64,000 nucleotides of DNA from Rhizobium terrae (GTDB lineage Bacteria > Pseudomonadota > Alphaproteobacteria > Rhizobiales > Rhizobiaceae), in contig NZ_QJKM01000005.1 of assembly GCF_003425685.1 (NCBI RefSeq), positions 1 to 64,000 of the forward strand. Direction: 5' to 3'. Below the pieces are notes generated by a model, which saw only the letters and a list, made by a program, of their open reading frames with translations, was not told the origin of the DNA and searched no databases. The translations under genes were made by a program, and so were the position numbers. Positions 38,014-46,936 of this stretch are shown piece after piece; position 1 is the stretch's first letter, and every line of letters starts with the position of its first letter.

Positions 38014-38961
38014 CTATTTCCCCACGCGCGCCTTCAATTCGGCGACGAAGGCATCGACATTGCCTTTGTCGATCTTCTTGGTCGGCACGATGATCAGGCC
38101 GTTTGCCGGTATCTGCGACTTGTCGCCCTTCAGGTAGGCAGCCATCAGCTTCATGCCCTGGTATCCCCATTGGTAGGGGTCCTGGACCACCGTTCCGGCG
38201 AATTTGCCTTCCCTCACGGCGCCGAGCGTGACGGGATCTTCGTCGAAGGCGATGACCTGGATTTTTCCGAGCTTGCCGGCCGCCTGCAGGGCTTCGTAGA
38301 TCTTGGGCGGATTGTAGGAATAGAAGCCGACCATGCAGGTGATATCAGGGTTGGCGGCCAGCACGTCATCGACATTCGACCGGGCGCGAGCGAAATCGAC
38401 GTCGTCGCCGCGCACATCGACCAGCTCTATGCCGGATCCTTTGACCGCTTTGCGGAAGCCTGCGATCCGTTCGACGGCATTGTCGGCCCCCAGGAAGCCG
38501 ACGAAGCCCATGCATTTTCCGCCCTTGGGCATGGCCGCCCGCGCGATCTCGCCAGCCTGGACCCCGGCATCCGTATTGGACGAGCCCAGATAGGCGATGC
38601 GCTTGCTGGCGGGCGCATCGCTGTCGGTGGTGAATAGCGGCACCTGGGCCGCGATCCTGTTGAAGGCGTCGATCGAGTTTTTAGGATCGGCCGACGAGAT
38701 CATGATCGCATCCGCCCCGGCGGCGACCAGGTCGTCCATCAGGGCATTCTGCAGGGCGGCGGTTCCCTGGGCCGGGTAACGGAACTGCAGGTCGTAACCC
38801 GGCAATTCGGCCTGGGCTGCCTTCACGCCAGCCTCAGCCAGTTTCCAGAAATCGGATGCTGCGTTGACGACGAAGGCAAGCGCCGGCTTGTCCGCGGCGG
38901 GTGACGGACTGGCGGCAAGCACCAGGCCTGCGGCAAGTATCAGCGAATTGAGACGTTTCAT
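38014..38961 (-). CDS. ABC transporter sugar-binding protein (CUT2, periplasmic-binding domain 4)
   Basis: A 315-aa periplasmic protein with signal peptide MKRLNSLILAAGLVLAASPSPA. RbsB-like domain with LAFVVNAASDFWKLAEAGVK, GADAIMISSADPKNS, GFVGFLGADNAVERIAGFRK and VIAFDEDPVTLGAVREG. GGGAGGAGC precedes the ATG. Probable partner of the RbsA- and RbsC-type genes downstream. Confidence 0.9.
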   Translation of the reverse strand: MKRLNSLILAAGLVLAASPSPAADKPALAFVVNAASDFWKLAEAGVKAAQAELPGYDLQFRYPAQGTAALQNALMDDLVAAGADAIMISSADPKNSIDAFNRIAAQVPLFTTDSDAPASKRIAYLGSSNTDAGVQAGEIARAAMPKGGKCMGFVGFLGADNAVERIAGFRKAVKGSGIELVDVRGDDVDFARARSNVDDVLAANPDITCMVGFYSYNPPKIYEALQAAGKLGKIQVIAFDEDPVTLGAVREGKFAGTVVQDPYQWGYQGMKLMAAYLKGDKSQIPANGLIIVPTKKIDKGNVDAFVAELKARVGK

Positions 38962-39037
38962 GTTGCTCCTCCCCGCGACCCGTTCCTCAAAGGTCGCGCT
39001 AAACACGGTTTCACATCTGGTGGCGAAATTAATGCTA

Positions 39038-39048
39038 TTACTAATAAT
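39038..39048. promoter_or_regulatory. Shared motif TTACTAATAAT upstream of the first CUT2 binding-protein gene
   Basis: TTACTAATAAT occurs here, 77 bases before the 38961 start, and again, identical, at 41162-41172 in the divergent promoter. It contains the short palindrome ATTA-N4-TAAT when the preceding A is included. A candidate operator for the LacI protein of the cluster. Confidence 0.35.
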
Positions 39049-39107
39049 TCGCGTCGTGCCGGGGGCCTTGAGACGAACCGGCCCTCGGTCCCCGACATGG
39101 ATCCGCA

Positions 39108-40100
39108 TTAGTTCTTGGCGCAGAAACCCGGATCGTCGAGGTTGCAGACGTCAAGGCCCGTGAACAGGGGATCGGCCACTTTCTCGCCCTTGATCAGCTT
39201 GATCATGACGTCAGGCGCCTTGTACCCCATCTCGAAGGGGCGCTGGCCGACCTGCGAATGGCTGCGGCCTTCGCGGAAGGCCTTGGTCTGCGGCGGCAGC
39301 GTATCGCCGGCGATGATGATCAGATCCTTGCTCTTGAGCTTGGGCATCACCTGGTCCGTGACCTGCGCATAGGCCTGCGGCGCAAACTGCGCCCAGCCGC
39401 CGACAAGGATAAAGGCGTCCAGCGTGGGATTTGCAGTGAACACATCGGACATCTGCTGGTTGGCAAGGTCTGCCTGGTCATTGGTGTAAACCGGGCACCC
39501 CGCGATTTCCTTCCAACCGCCCTGTCCGGTCAGGCGATCGATGTTCTTGGCGCCGCCGATGGTGTCGCGGAAGCCCTGCGCGCGGGCATTGATATTGGCG
39601 GCTGCCACGTTGCCGAGTTGCAGGCAGACCGACCCGCCCTTGGGCTTCAGCTTCATGGCCTGCTCGGCCATCTTCACGCCCATCAGGTAGTTGTCGGTGC
39701 CTAGATAGGTCTTTCGCAGGTCGTGGTCCTTCTCGAGAAAGTCCGCATCGACAGTCATGACCGGAACGGACGGGGCGATGGCCTTGATGCGGGTCGCCAT
39801 GGCCGGCGCGTTCGAGGGCGAAATGGCGATGGCCGCAACGCCTTTCGTCAGCAGGTCATCGACGATCTGGACCTCACCGGCCTCATCCGCTGACGAGGCC
39901 GGGCCGGTATAGAGGCATTCATATTCGCTGCTCGCATTCTCCGACTTCCACTTCTTGCAGCCGAGATTGATCTGCTCGAAGAAAGGATTGTCGAGACCCT
40001 TGACGACGATCGCCAGGGTCTTCTTGCCCTGCGCTGCGACCGGGGCCGCGGCAAGCGCCGCAACTGACATGGCCGCCATTGCCAATATGGTGATTTTCAT
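39108..40100 (-). CDS. ABC transporter sugar-binding protein (CUT2), second copy
   Basis: A 330-aa periplasmic protein: signal peptide MKITILAMAAMSVAALAAAPVAA; LAIVVKGLDNPFFEQINLGC, GVAAIAISPSNAPAMATRIK, TYLGTDNYLMGVKMAEQAMK and VGGWAQFAPQAY. A pair of extra cysteines (GCKKW, YECLY) and the end CNLDDPGFCAKN suggest disulfides. Distinct from the other binding protein. It probably serves the single-domain ATPase and permease encoded on the other strand. Confidence 0.88.
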   Translation of the reverse strand: MKITILAMAAMSVAALAAAPVAAQGKKTLAIVVKGLDNPFFEQINLGCKKWKSENASSEYECLYTGPASSADEAGEVQIVDDLLTKGVAAIAISPSNAPAMATRIKAIAPSVPVMTVDADFLEKDHDLRKTYLGTDNYLMGVKMAEQAMKLKPKGGSVCLQLGNVAAANINARAQGFRDTIGGAKNIDRLTGQGGWKEIAGCPVYTNDQADLANQQMSDVFTANPTLDAFILVGGWAQFAPQAYAQVTDQVMPKLKSKDLIIIAGDTLPPQTKAFREGRSHSQVGQRPFEMGYKAPDVMIKLIKGEKVADPLFTGLDVCNLDDPGFCAKN

Positions 40101-40139
40101 TTTCTTTCCTCCTCCTCACACCGACCGGGGCCTCATGCC

Positions 40140-41120
40140 TCAGCCGGGATACCAGACAATGCGCGGGTCGTTGTCCGCGCGCTCGTAGCGCCATGCGCGA
40201 TCGATCATCTGCTCGAGATCGACCTGCGGTGCCCAGCCAAGCAGCATTCTTGCTTTGGAATTATCGAGCCAGTTGCTGTGAAACGGGGTGTCGATCTCGA
40301 TCGGCCGTAATCCATGCCGCGCCGCCAGACGTGCTCCGAGATCGCCGTAATCCACTGGTTGGTCCATTGAAATGTTGAAGAGCTGGCCGTTGGCGTGCGG
40401 GTTGTCGAGAGCAGCCAGGATCGCGTCGACCAGATCGTCGACATGGACGAAATTGCGTTTGAGGTAGCCGCCCCCGGCGTCGCGCATGACGGGCGCATAG
40501 CCGCCCTTGCGGAACTGTTCGAGCGCATCTGCATCGATCAGTTCCGACCAGTTCGGGCCGCCGAACTGGTCGTCGCCCAGAGCAAGCGTGAAGCGGAAGT
40601 CATCCTTCTCCATGACCCAGGGCGCCCGCAGGGTGGTCCAATTCACTCCATACTGGATGCCGAACTGCTCCAGCATCACCTCCTCCAGGGTCTTGGTCAG
40701 GGCATAGCAGCCCTTGTAGGCGCGGCGCGCCGAGGCTTCCGTGATCGGCTCGTCGTAGCGCTGGAAGATGTGGCCCACGGTGCAATCGCCGCTGAGAAGG
40801 ATGAACTGCCGGGCGGTATCGGATTTGCGGAACGCGTCGAGCAGCAGGAAAAGGCCCTTCAGCGCCACATCGAAAATCTGTTCCGGCGTTTCCTTGACGG
40901 CGGCCATGTGGAGCACGTGGCTCGCCCCCTGAAGGGCCTCGGCGACTACGGCGGGATCCGACATGGAACCCGCGACGACGGACAGGCGGTCTGCGGGCTC
41001 GATGGTCCTGTTGTTGCAAAGCGCCGTCACCTCCCAATCCGCGAAACGGAGATCAGACAGGAACGCCGGCAGGAAAGTCTGCCCTACCTTCCCTGTGGCG
41101 CCTGTAACCAGCAGTTTCAT
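40140..41120 (-). CDS. NAD(P)-dependent epimerase/dehydratase (extended SDR)
   Basis: A 326-aa extended short-chain dehydrogenase/reductase. The Rossmann glycine motif is KLLVTGATGKVGQTFLPAF; the catalytic Tyr region is YKGCYALTKTLEEVMLEQF (Y-x3-K) and substrate-side NFVHVDDLVDAILAALDN. Such enzymes epimerise, oxidise or dehydrate sugars and sugar acids. The ATG at 41120 (GGGGGAG upstream) gives the conserved start. First gene of the minus-strand operon, followed by a binding protein. Confidence 0.88.
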   Translation of the reverse strand: MKLLVTGATGKVGQTFLPAFLSDLRFADWEVTALCNNRTIEPADRLSVVAGSMSDPAVVAEALQGASHVLHMAAVKETPEQIFDVALKGLFLLLDAFRKSDTARQFILLSGDCTVGHIFQRYDEPITEASARRAYKGCYALTKTLEEVMLEQFGIQYGVNWTTLRAPWVMEKDDFRFTLALGDDQFGGPNWSELIDADALEQFRKGGYAPVMRDAGGGYLKRNFVHVDDLVDAILAALDNPHANGQLFNISMDQPVDYGDLGARLAARHGLRPIEIDTPFHSNWLDNSKARMLLGWAPQVDLEQMIDRAWRYERADNDPRIVWYPG

Positions 41121-41161
41121 GTCGCACTCCCCCTGCAACATTCTTGTGTGATGGATTTTGT

Positions 41162-41172
41162 TTACTAATAAT
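41162..41172. promoter_or_regulatory. Shared motif TTACTAATAAT in the divergent CUT2 promoter
   Basis: Second identical copy of the motif at 39038-39048, in a very AT-rich 155-base gap between the epimerase gene and the plus-strand ATPase gene. A related inverted element TTAGTTATTAA lies 20 bases further on. A likely control site for both divergent operons. Confidence 0.4.
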
Positions 41173-41276
41173 ATTAAGTCAAGTAATTAGTTATTAAATG
41201 CTCAGAATGGGGACGCCGACAGTGCGAGGAGCCGCCTGCCGGCGCGCGGGAAATCATTGCGGGGGAGGAGAACCAC

Positions 41277-42017
41277 GTGTCGCGACTTGTCTTTTCAGGA
41301 ATCTCGAAAAACTTCGGGGCCATCCAGGCACTCAGCGACGTGTCGCTGTCCATCGAACCGGGAGAAGTGCTGGGGCTGATGGGTGACAACGGCGCGGGCA
41401 AGTCCACGCTGGTCAAGATCATCGCCGGCAATTTCCGCCCGTCTGCCGGCGAACTCAGCATCGATGGAAAATCTGTCGTCTTTCACAGGCCGATCGATGC
41501 GCAGCGCGAGGGGGTGGAGATGGTCTACCAGGACCTCGCGCTCGCCGACAATCTCTCGGCTGCCTCAAACGTCTTCTTGGGCAGGGAGCCGCTGCGCAGG
41601 TTCGGGCCGATCCGATACATTGATTACAAGCGGATGAACACCGTCTCTGCCGAGCTGTTCAAGCAGCTCAAGTCCGAAACCCGCCCGCGACAGCTCGTGC
41701 GGCGCATGTCCGGGGGGCAGCGCCAGGCGGTCGCGATCGCCCGCACGCTGCTGTCGGAACCGAAGATCGTCATGATGGACGAACCGACGGCGGCCATCTC
41801 GGTGCGCCAGGTTGCCGAAGTGCTCGACCTGATCCGCCGCCTGCGGGACCGCGGCATCAGCGTGATCCTGATCAGCCACCGGATGCCGGACATCTTCAGC
41901 GTGTCCGACAAGATTGCCGTCCTGCGCCGCGGGCGCCTGGTCTGCCGCAAACCGGTGGGCGCCTCGTCGCCCGAGGAAGTGACCGGACTGATCACCGGCG
42001 CCATCGATGCCGCTTAG
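41277..42017 (+). CDS. ABC transporter single-domain ATPase (CUT2, FrcA-like)
   Basis: A 246-aa ATPase from a GTG with GGGGGAGGAG upstream. Walker A GLMGDNGAGKSTLVKIIAG, signature RMSGGQRQAVAIARTLLSEP, Walker B IVMMDEPTAAIS, H-loop ISHRMPDIFSV. Half the length of RbsA, like FrcA of the Sinorhizobium fructose transporter, which also works with a CUT2 permease. Overlaps and precedes the permease gene. Confidence 0.9.
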   Translation: MSRLVFSGISKNFGAIQALSDVSLSIEPGEVLGLMGDNGAGKSTLVKIIAGNFRPSAGELSIDGKSVVFHRPIDAQREGVEMVYQDLALADNLSAASNVFLGREPLRRFGPIRYIDYKRMNTVSAELFKQLKSETRPRQLVRRMSGGQRQAVAIARTLLSEPKIVMMDEPTAAISVRQVAEVLDLIRRLRDRGISVILISHRMPDIFSVSDKIAVLRRGRLVCRKPVGASSPEEVTGLITGAIDAA

Positions 42018-42030
42018 GAGAAAAATCGCC

Positions 42031-43020
42031 ATGACGACACTCGACGACATCATCAACAATTCCCGGCACGACAGCTGGTTTGCCCGGCTGAAGAACCTGC
42101 AGGTCTTCTGGGTCTTCATAGCGGCCGTGCTGGCATGCCTGGCCCTGTCGCTGATGACAGATGCGTTCACCAGCGACCGCAATCTCTTCAATGTCGCCCG
42201 AAATTTCGCGTTCGTGGCGATCATTGCCATCGGCATGACGGCGGTGATCGCATCGGGCGGCATCGACCTGTCCGTTGGCTCGAGCGTGGTGCTGAGCGCG
42301 ATGGTAATCAGTGTGGCCATGGCCAGCGGCATGGGTTTCTGGCTGTCTGCCGGTCTTGCGTTGGGTGCCGCCCTGCTGGTTGGCCTGCTCAACGGCATCT
42401 TGATCGCCTATGCCGGTATGCCGGCCTTTGTCGTGACGCTCGGGAGCCTGTCGGCCGCCCGGTCCCTGGCGATGGTGCTTTCGGACAACAAGATGATATG
42501 GGAGTTCGGCCCCGATCACGACCTGCTGCTGTGGATCGGCGGCGGCTCGACACTCGGGTTTCCCCATCCATTATATGTGCTGTGCGTGCTGGCCGTGGTC
42601 ATGTCGCTGGTGTTTCGCTGGACGAGGTGGGGCCAACACCTCTTCGCCATCGGCGGCAACGAAAATGCGGCCGTGCTGGCCGGCATTCCGGTGCGGCGGC
42701 TGAAGGTCAGCATCTATATGTTCTCGGCCATGACCGCCGGGCTCGCCGGCATTCTGATGGCCGGCTGGCTGGGAAGCGTCACGACCAATCTCGGACAGGG
42801 AATGGAACTGACCGTGATTGCCGCCGCCGTCATCGGCGGCGCCAACCTGGCGGGCGGGGAGGGCAACGTGCTTGGCGCGGTGGTTGGCGCATTGCTGATA
42901 GAGGTGATTCGCAACTCCCTGATCCTGTTGGGCATCTCGACTTTCTGGCAAGGAATGTTCATAGGTACGTTCATAATCGTTGCTGTGGCATTCGACCGAT
43001 TCCGGAATATGCGGAGATAG
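42031..43020 (+). CDS. ABC transporter permease (CUT2), second copy
   Basis: A 329-aa RbsC/FrcC-like permease. VARNFAFVAIIAIGMTAVIA, SGGIDLSVGSSVVLSAMVIS, VVTLGSLSAARSLAMVLSDN and AAVIGGANLAGGEGNVLGAV. ATG 42031 has AGGAGAAAAA upstream; the longer frame starts inside the ATPase gene. Paired with the 41277 ATPase. Confidence 0.9.
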   Translation: MTTLDDIINNSRHDSWFARLKNLQVFWVFIAAVLACLALSLMTDAFTSDRNLFNVARNFAFVAIIAIGMTAVIASGGIDLSVGSSVVLSAMVISVAMASGMGFWLSAGLALGAALLVGLLNGILIAYAGMPAFVVTLGSLSAARSLAMVLSDNKMIWEFGPDHDLLLWIGGGSTLGFPHPLYVLCVLAVVMSLVFRWTRWGQHLFAIGGNENAAVLAGIPVRRLKVSIYMFSAMTAGLAGILMAGWLGSVTTNLGQGMELTVIAAAVIGGANLAGGEGNVLGAVVGALLIEVIRNSLILLGISTFWQGMFIGTFIIVAVAFDRFRNMRR

Positions 43021-43045
43021 GTCTAAAGGTGTTACGGCAAGCGAC

Positions 43046-44056
43046 ATGGAGAACGCCTTGAAACCAACCATGATGGATGTCGCAGCGCGCGCAAGTGTGT
43101 CACAGGCAACCGTTTCCCTGATCCTCAACGGCAGTTCCGGCGCCCGCTTCAGCGAAGCCACGCGCAAGAAGGTGATGGACGCGGTTCAGGAGCTCGGCTA
43201 CCGGCTCCCCAACAGGTCGCCGTCCGGCGATCTGTCCGACAGCAGGGTCATCTGCTTCATCACGGACGAGCTGACAACCGACCCCTGGATGGCGCTCGCT
43301 TTCGAGGGAGCGCGGGAAAAGGCGCTCGAATTCGGCATTATCGTTACGCTCGGTATTTTCCGCGCTGGCGAGGATCCCGACGAGGATGTGTTTTCGCTGT
43401 GCCAGCAGCAGCCCTTGCTGGGCTATATCTTCGGCACCATCCTGACCCGCAAGATCGACCCGCCGGCGGCCCTGTTCACCGTGCCTTCGGTGCTGGTCAA
43501 TTGCTACGACCAGGACAGGCGACTGCCATCCATCGTACCGGGAGACGTCGCCGGCGGCCGCGCCGCCACGGAACGGCTGATCCGCGCCGGCCGCAGCCGG
43601 GTCGCCTTGATCAACGGCCAGGAGGGTCTCGACAATCCGCGTGACCGGTTGCGCGGCTACAAGCAGGCGCTGGCCAGCAACGACTTCACCTTCGACCCGC
43701 AACTGGTGCGCTACGGAAATTGGGAGCCGTCATCAGGCTATAGCGAAACCCATCTGCTGATGGACCTGCCCAATCCCCCTGACGCCATCTTCTGCGCCAA
43801 CGATCTGATGGCGCTGGGGTGCGTCGAGGCGCTCAAGGAGCGGGGGAAGTCCGTCCCGAAGGACGTCTCCGTGATCGGGTTCGACAATCGCGACATCGCC
43901 CAGTTCATCCGTCCGCCGCTGACGACCCTGCACCTGCCGCTGTTCGAGATGGGCGCGATGGCGGTGGAAATGATCCACGACATCGCCGGCGGCCTGAAAA
44001 GCAGCCATGACCAGCTGAAGGTCGAATGCGCCCTCGTCGAGCGTGAATCCGTGTAA
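43046..44056 (+). CDS. LacI family transcriptional regulator
   Basis: A 336-aa regulator. HTH and hinge are TMMDVAARASVSQATVSLIL followed by NGSSGARFSEATRKKVMDAV; the effector domain is of the periplasmic-binding type with GRAATERLIRAGRSRVALIN, DAIFCANDLMALGCVEALKE and VSVIGFDNRDIAQFIRPPLT. Co-directional with the ATPase and permease, 25 bases after the permease. It likely represses the divergent CUT2 operons. Confidence 0.93.
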   Translation: MENALKPTMMDVAARASVSQATVSLILNGSSGARFSEATRKKVMDAVQELGYRLPNRSPSGDLSDSRVICFITDELTTDPWMALAFEGAREKALEFGIIVTLGIFRAGEDPDEDVFSLCQQQPLLGYIFGTILTRKIDPPAALFTVPSVLVNCYDQDRRLPSIVPGDVAGGRAATERLIRAGRSRVALINGQEGLDNPRDRLRGYKQALASNDFTFDPQLVRYGNWEPSSGYSETHLLMDLPNPPDAIFCANDLMALGCVEALKERGKSVPKDVSVIGFDNRDIAQFIRPPLTTLHLPLFEMGAMAVEMIHDIAGGLKSSHDQLKVECALVERESV

Positions 44057-44374
44057 TCGGCCGCTGGATATAGCCCGATTCGGCAGTGCCATGTGGTCGG
44101 CCAGAAGCATGTCTCTTCGAGATCGAGAGGGTAGGCTGTCGATTTCCACGCAGAACTGAGCCGGTTAGGCGCATAATTTCCATTTGCGCTCTGGAAGGGC
44201 CAAATCTTCTCTTCTGCGAATAGGTTTAACCCGCGTTTCCGCAAGAATTTGGCCTCGCCGACACGCAACGGCCAGCGAGAATCGGCGCCGATCACCCAGG
44301 GTTATCTCGCAAATACCCGGATTGATTATGCCGCAGCTCCCTCATGCTTTAGAACGAGCAGCAGGGAGAGCCTT
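44057..44374. other. Upstream region of the first sulfatase gene
   Basis: A 318-base gap between the LacI and sulfatase genes, with no gene. It presumably holds the promoter of the sulfatase gene, but no confident -35/-10 or operator could be read. The TAGCG-type inverted repeat found before the second sulfatase is absent. Confidence 0.4.
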
Positions 44375-45889
44375 ATGAAAACGATCTTCGTCCTTTTTGA
44401 CTCGCTCAACCGCGACGCTCTCGGTTGTTATGGCGGGACCGGTATTACGACACCCAATTTCGACCGGTTCGCGAAGCGCTGCGTCACCTTTGACAGGCAT
44501 TATGCCGGGTCGCTGCCATGCATGCCGGCGCGGCGGGATCTGCATTCCGGGCGGCTGAACTTCATGCACCGGTCCTGGGGACCGCTGGAGCCGTTTGACA
44601 ATTCCTTTGCCCAGATCATGAAGCAGAGTGGCGTCTATACCCATATGATTACCGACCATCTCCATTATTTCGAAGATGGCGGGCATGGGTTCCACACCAA
44701 GTTTTCGAGCTACGACTATATCCGCGGTCAGGAATACGACCCTTGGGTGCCTCTGGTGGAGCCGCCTCTCGACATGATCGCGGAGAAATTCGACCAGCGA
44801 CACTATAACGTCAAGAAGCCGAGCAAGCGGCTGCAGCATGCGATCAACCGGACCGAGATGCGGGACGAGAAGGACATGCCCGGCCCACGCTGCTTTGCTT
44901 CCGCCTTCGACTTCCTGGACAGAAATCGCACAGCCGACGACTGGTTCCTGTTGCTCGAATGCTTCGATCCGCATGAACCGTTCCATGCGCCAGACCGTTT
45001 CAAGGCGATGTATGAGACGGGCCACAAAGGTGGGATTCTCGACTGGCCGCATTACGACAGGGTTGTTGAAAACCCGGAGGAGATGGCGGAAATCCGGGCT
45101 AATTATGCCGCGCTTGTCGCAATGTGCGACGACTATTTCGGCAAGCTCCTCGACTATATGGATGCCCATGACATGTGGAAGGATACCTGTGTCGTGCTGA
45201 GCACCGACCATGGTTTCCTGCTGTCGGAACATGGATGGTGGGGCAAGATCCGCATGCCCTATTATGAGGAAATTTCCCATATTCCCTTGATGATCCATCA
45301 TCCAGCCTTCGGGGACCAGGCGGGAGAGCGCCGGCAGGCATTGACGCAGGCCGGCGATCTCATGCCGACATTCCTGGAGCTGCACGGGTTGCCGATCCCT
45401 GCGGAAGTCCGGTCCCGCAGCCTATTGCCGTTGCTGGAAAAGGAAGCGCCACAGCGGGATGCCGTCGTCTTCGGCGTGTTTTCCGGACCGATCGGCGTCA
45501 CCGATGGCGAATGGGTGCTTTACCACTATCCGCCGGATATCCTGGCGGAGGGCCTAGTGGAATATACGTTGGCGCCTGCACATATGACCGTGCCCTTCAA
45601 TGTCGAGGAGCTGCGGACCGCACGTCTTGTGCCGCCTTTCGACTTTACGAAGGGCGTGCCGGTGCTCGCCATCGATGCCTTGAAGGGCATGCCCCGTCCG
45701 CCTGGCAATGACGGTAAAGGCTTCGAGGACCTGTGTACGCGTCTCTATAATGTGGTCGAAGATCCGAAACAGGAGAACGAACTTCAGGACGCGGGCCAGC
45801 ACGCGCGGCTGATCGGCCTGCTGCTCGACGAACTCAAGGCCCACGATACGCCACTCGAAGTCTATCGCTGGTACGGACTTGCGAACTAG
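44375..45889 (+). CDS. Cysteine-type sulfatase (alkaline phosphatase superfamily), paralogue 1
   Basis: A 504-aa cytoplasmic enzyme, no signal peptide. The C-x-P-x-R activation motif is LPCMPARRDLHSG (Cys49 becomes formylglycine). The metal site is FVLFDSLNRDALGCYGG near the start and VLSTDHGFLLSEHGWWGK in the C-terminal half. ECFDPHEPFHAP and YYEEISHIPLMIHHP are typical. It has the same length as, and very similar sequence to, the 46937 gene. Expected reaction: hydrolysis of a sulfate ester; phosphonate monoesterase cannot be excluded. AGGGAGAG precedes the ATG. Confidence 0.9.
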   Translation: MKTIFVLFDSLNRDALGCYGGTGITTPNFDRFAKRCVTFDRHYAGSLPCMPARRDLHSGRLNFMHRSWGPLEPFDNSFAQIMKQSGVYTHMITDHLHYFEDGGHGFHTKFSSYDYIRGQEYDPWVPLVEPPLDMIAEKFDQRHYNVKKPSKRLQHAINRTEMRDEKDMPGPRCFASAFDFLDRNRTADDWFLLLECFDPHEPFHAPDRFKAMYETGHKGGILDWPHYDRVVENPEEMAEIRANYAALVAMCDDYFGKLLDYMDAHDMWKDTCVVLSTDHGFLLSEHGWWGKIRMPYYEEISHIPLMIHHPAFGDQAGERRQALTQAGDLMPTFLELHGLPIPAEVRSRSLLPLLEKEAPQRDAVVFGVFSGPIGVTDGEWVLYHYPPDILAEGLVEYTLAPAHMTVPFNVEELRTARLVPPFDFTKGVPVLAIDALKGMPRPPGNDGKGFEDLCTRLYNVVEDPKQENELQDAGQHARLIGLLLDELKAHDTPLEVYRWYGLAN

Positions 45890-45896
45890 CTCCAAG

Positions 45897-45918
45897 AGGC
45901 CCTCATGTGGGGCCTTTT
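45897..45918. terminator. Terminator between sulfatase 1 and the LysR gene
   Basis: AGGCCC pairs with GGGCCT around a 7-base loop, followed by TTTT on the plus strand, 8 bases after the sulfatase stop and just before the convergent LysR stop. Confidence 0.7.
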
Positions 45919-45921
45919 CCG

Positions 45922-46845
45922 TCAGGGGCGGACGGCGGCAAAGGGCGTCGCCTTCTTCAGGAACTTCAGCATGGTCTTGATCGGCGGAAAGTCCTTCGAG
46001 GACTTGTGATAGGTAATGCCGGTCGGAATGCTCCAGTGAAATCCGTCCATATTGATTTCGCGCAGCTGCAGGGTCGAATAGCTCTGGGCGAGAGGCACCG
46101 GCATGCAGGCGATGAAATTGTGCTCCACGAGCATTTTCAGCGCGATCTGCAGCGAGTGGGATTCAAGCGCAAGCGGCGGTGCGGGCAGTTCGTGGCCGGC
46201 GAAAAAGCGGTCAATCTTGCCGTTTGCCAGCCCTCCGCTGAACAGGCTCAGCCATGGGTAGTCGAGAAGCTTTTCGGGAGTAATCTCGCGTCCATCGAAG
46301 AGCGGATGCTGATGCGAGGCAAAGAGTGAATTTGCCTGGTCATAGAGGATGTCGGTGATGAAATCGCGTCCCAGACCATCCACTTCAGTCGGTATGCCAC
46401 CCGCATAGGCCCTGAGATCGCCGCGCTGCAGAAGTGGCAGCAGATCCGCGCCGACGCCGGTTGAAACAGCAACCCGCAGATTCGGAAAGTTCGAGCGCAG
46501 ATCAGCCAGCATGTTCGGAAAGTAGACCGCCGAATAGACAGGGCCGCCGCCGATCCGCATCTCACCGCCAAGGCCTTTCGTCTGCACCTTCAGCTCAACC
46601 AGCGACGCGTTCCAGGCGGCTTCGATCTCCCGCGCCCGGTGTCTGAAAAGTTCACCGGCCTCGGTAAGGCGCACGCCGCCGGGAAGCCGCAGGAACAGCG
46701 CGCAACCGAGATCCTGTTCCAGAAGACGGATAGACTTGGTCAGTGCCGGCTGACTGACGTTGATCGCTCGTGCCGCCGCATGGAAGCTGCCATGTTCCGC
46801 CACACTCAGAAAGTGGTGCAGCCGCCAGATGTGATGCATCGTCAT
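45922..46845 (-). CDS. LysR family transcriptional regulator of the sulfatase locus
   Basis: A 307-aa regulator. HTH: LHHFLSVAEHGSFHAAARAI, NVSQPALTKSIRLLEQDLGC, then FLRLPGGVRLTEAGELF. Effector domain with MRIGGGPVYSAVYFPNMLAD and LPLLQRGDLRAYAGGIPTEV. Start at 46845 or the ATG two codons later. It sits between the two paralogous sulfatase genes and is divergent from the second, the classic LysR-target arrangement, so it probably activates the operon on an imported inducer. Confidence 0.92.
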   Translation of the reverse strand: MTMHHIWRLHHFLSVAEHGSFHAAARAINVSQPALTKSIRLLEQDLGCALFLRLPGGVRLTEAGELFRHRAREIEAAWNASLVELKVQTKGLGGEMRIGGGPVYSAVYFPNMLADLRSNFPNLRVAVSTGVGADLLPLLQRGDLRAYAGGIPTEVDGLGRDFITDILYDQANSLFASHQHPLFDGREITPEKLLDYPWLSLFSGGLANGKIDRFFAGHELPAPPLALESHSLQIALKMLVEHNFIACMPVPLAQSYSTLQLREINMDGFHWSIPTGITYHKSSKDFPPIKTMLKFLKKATPFAAVRP

Positions 46846-46887
46846 GATGCGATATCCCCAGGTTATCGACATCGATGTGAGAGGTAT

Positions 46888-46912
46888 TAGCGCAAGCTTT
46901 GAACTGCCGCTA
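46888..46912. promoter_or_regulatory. Candidate LysR operator
   Basis: TAGCG-N15-CGCTA lies between the divergent LysR and sulfatase-2 genes, 42 bases before the LysR start and 24 before the sulfatase start. Dyad symmetry and placement suit a LysR recognition site. Another short palindrome, ACATCGATGT, is at 46869-46878. By eye only. Confidence 0.4.
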
Positions 46913-46936
46913 GTTTTCGCTCGTGGAGGATCGCTC

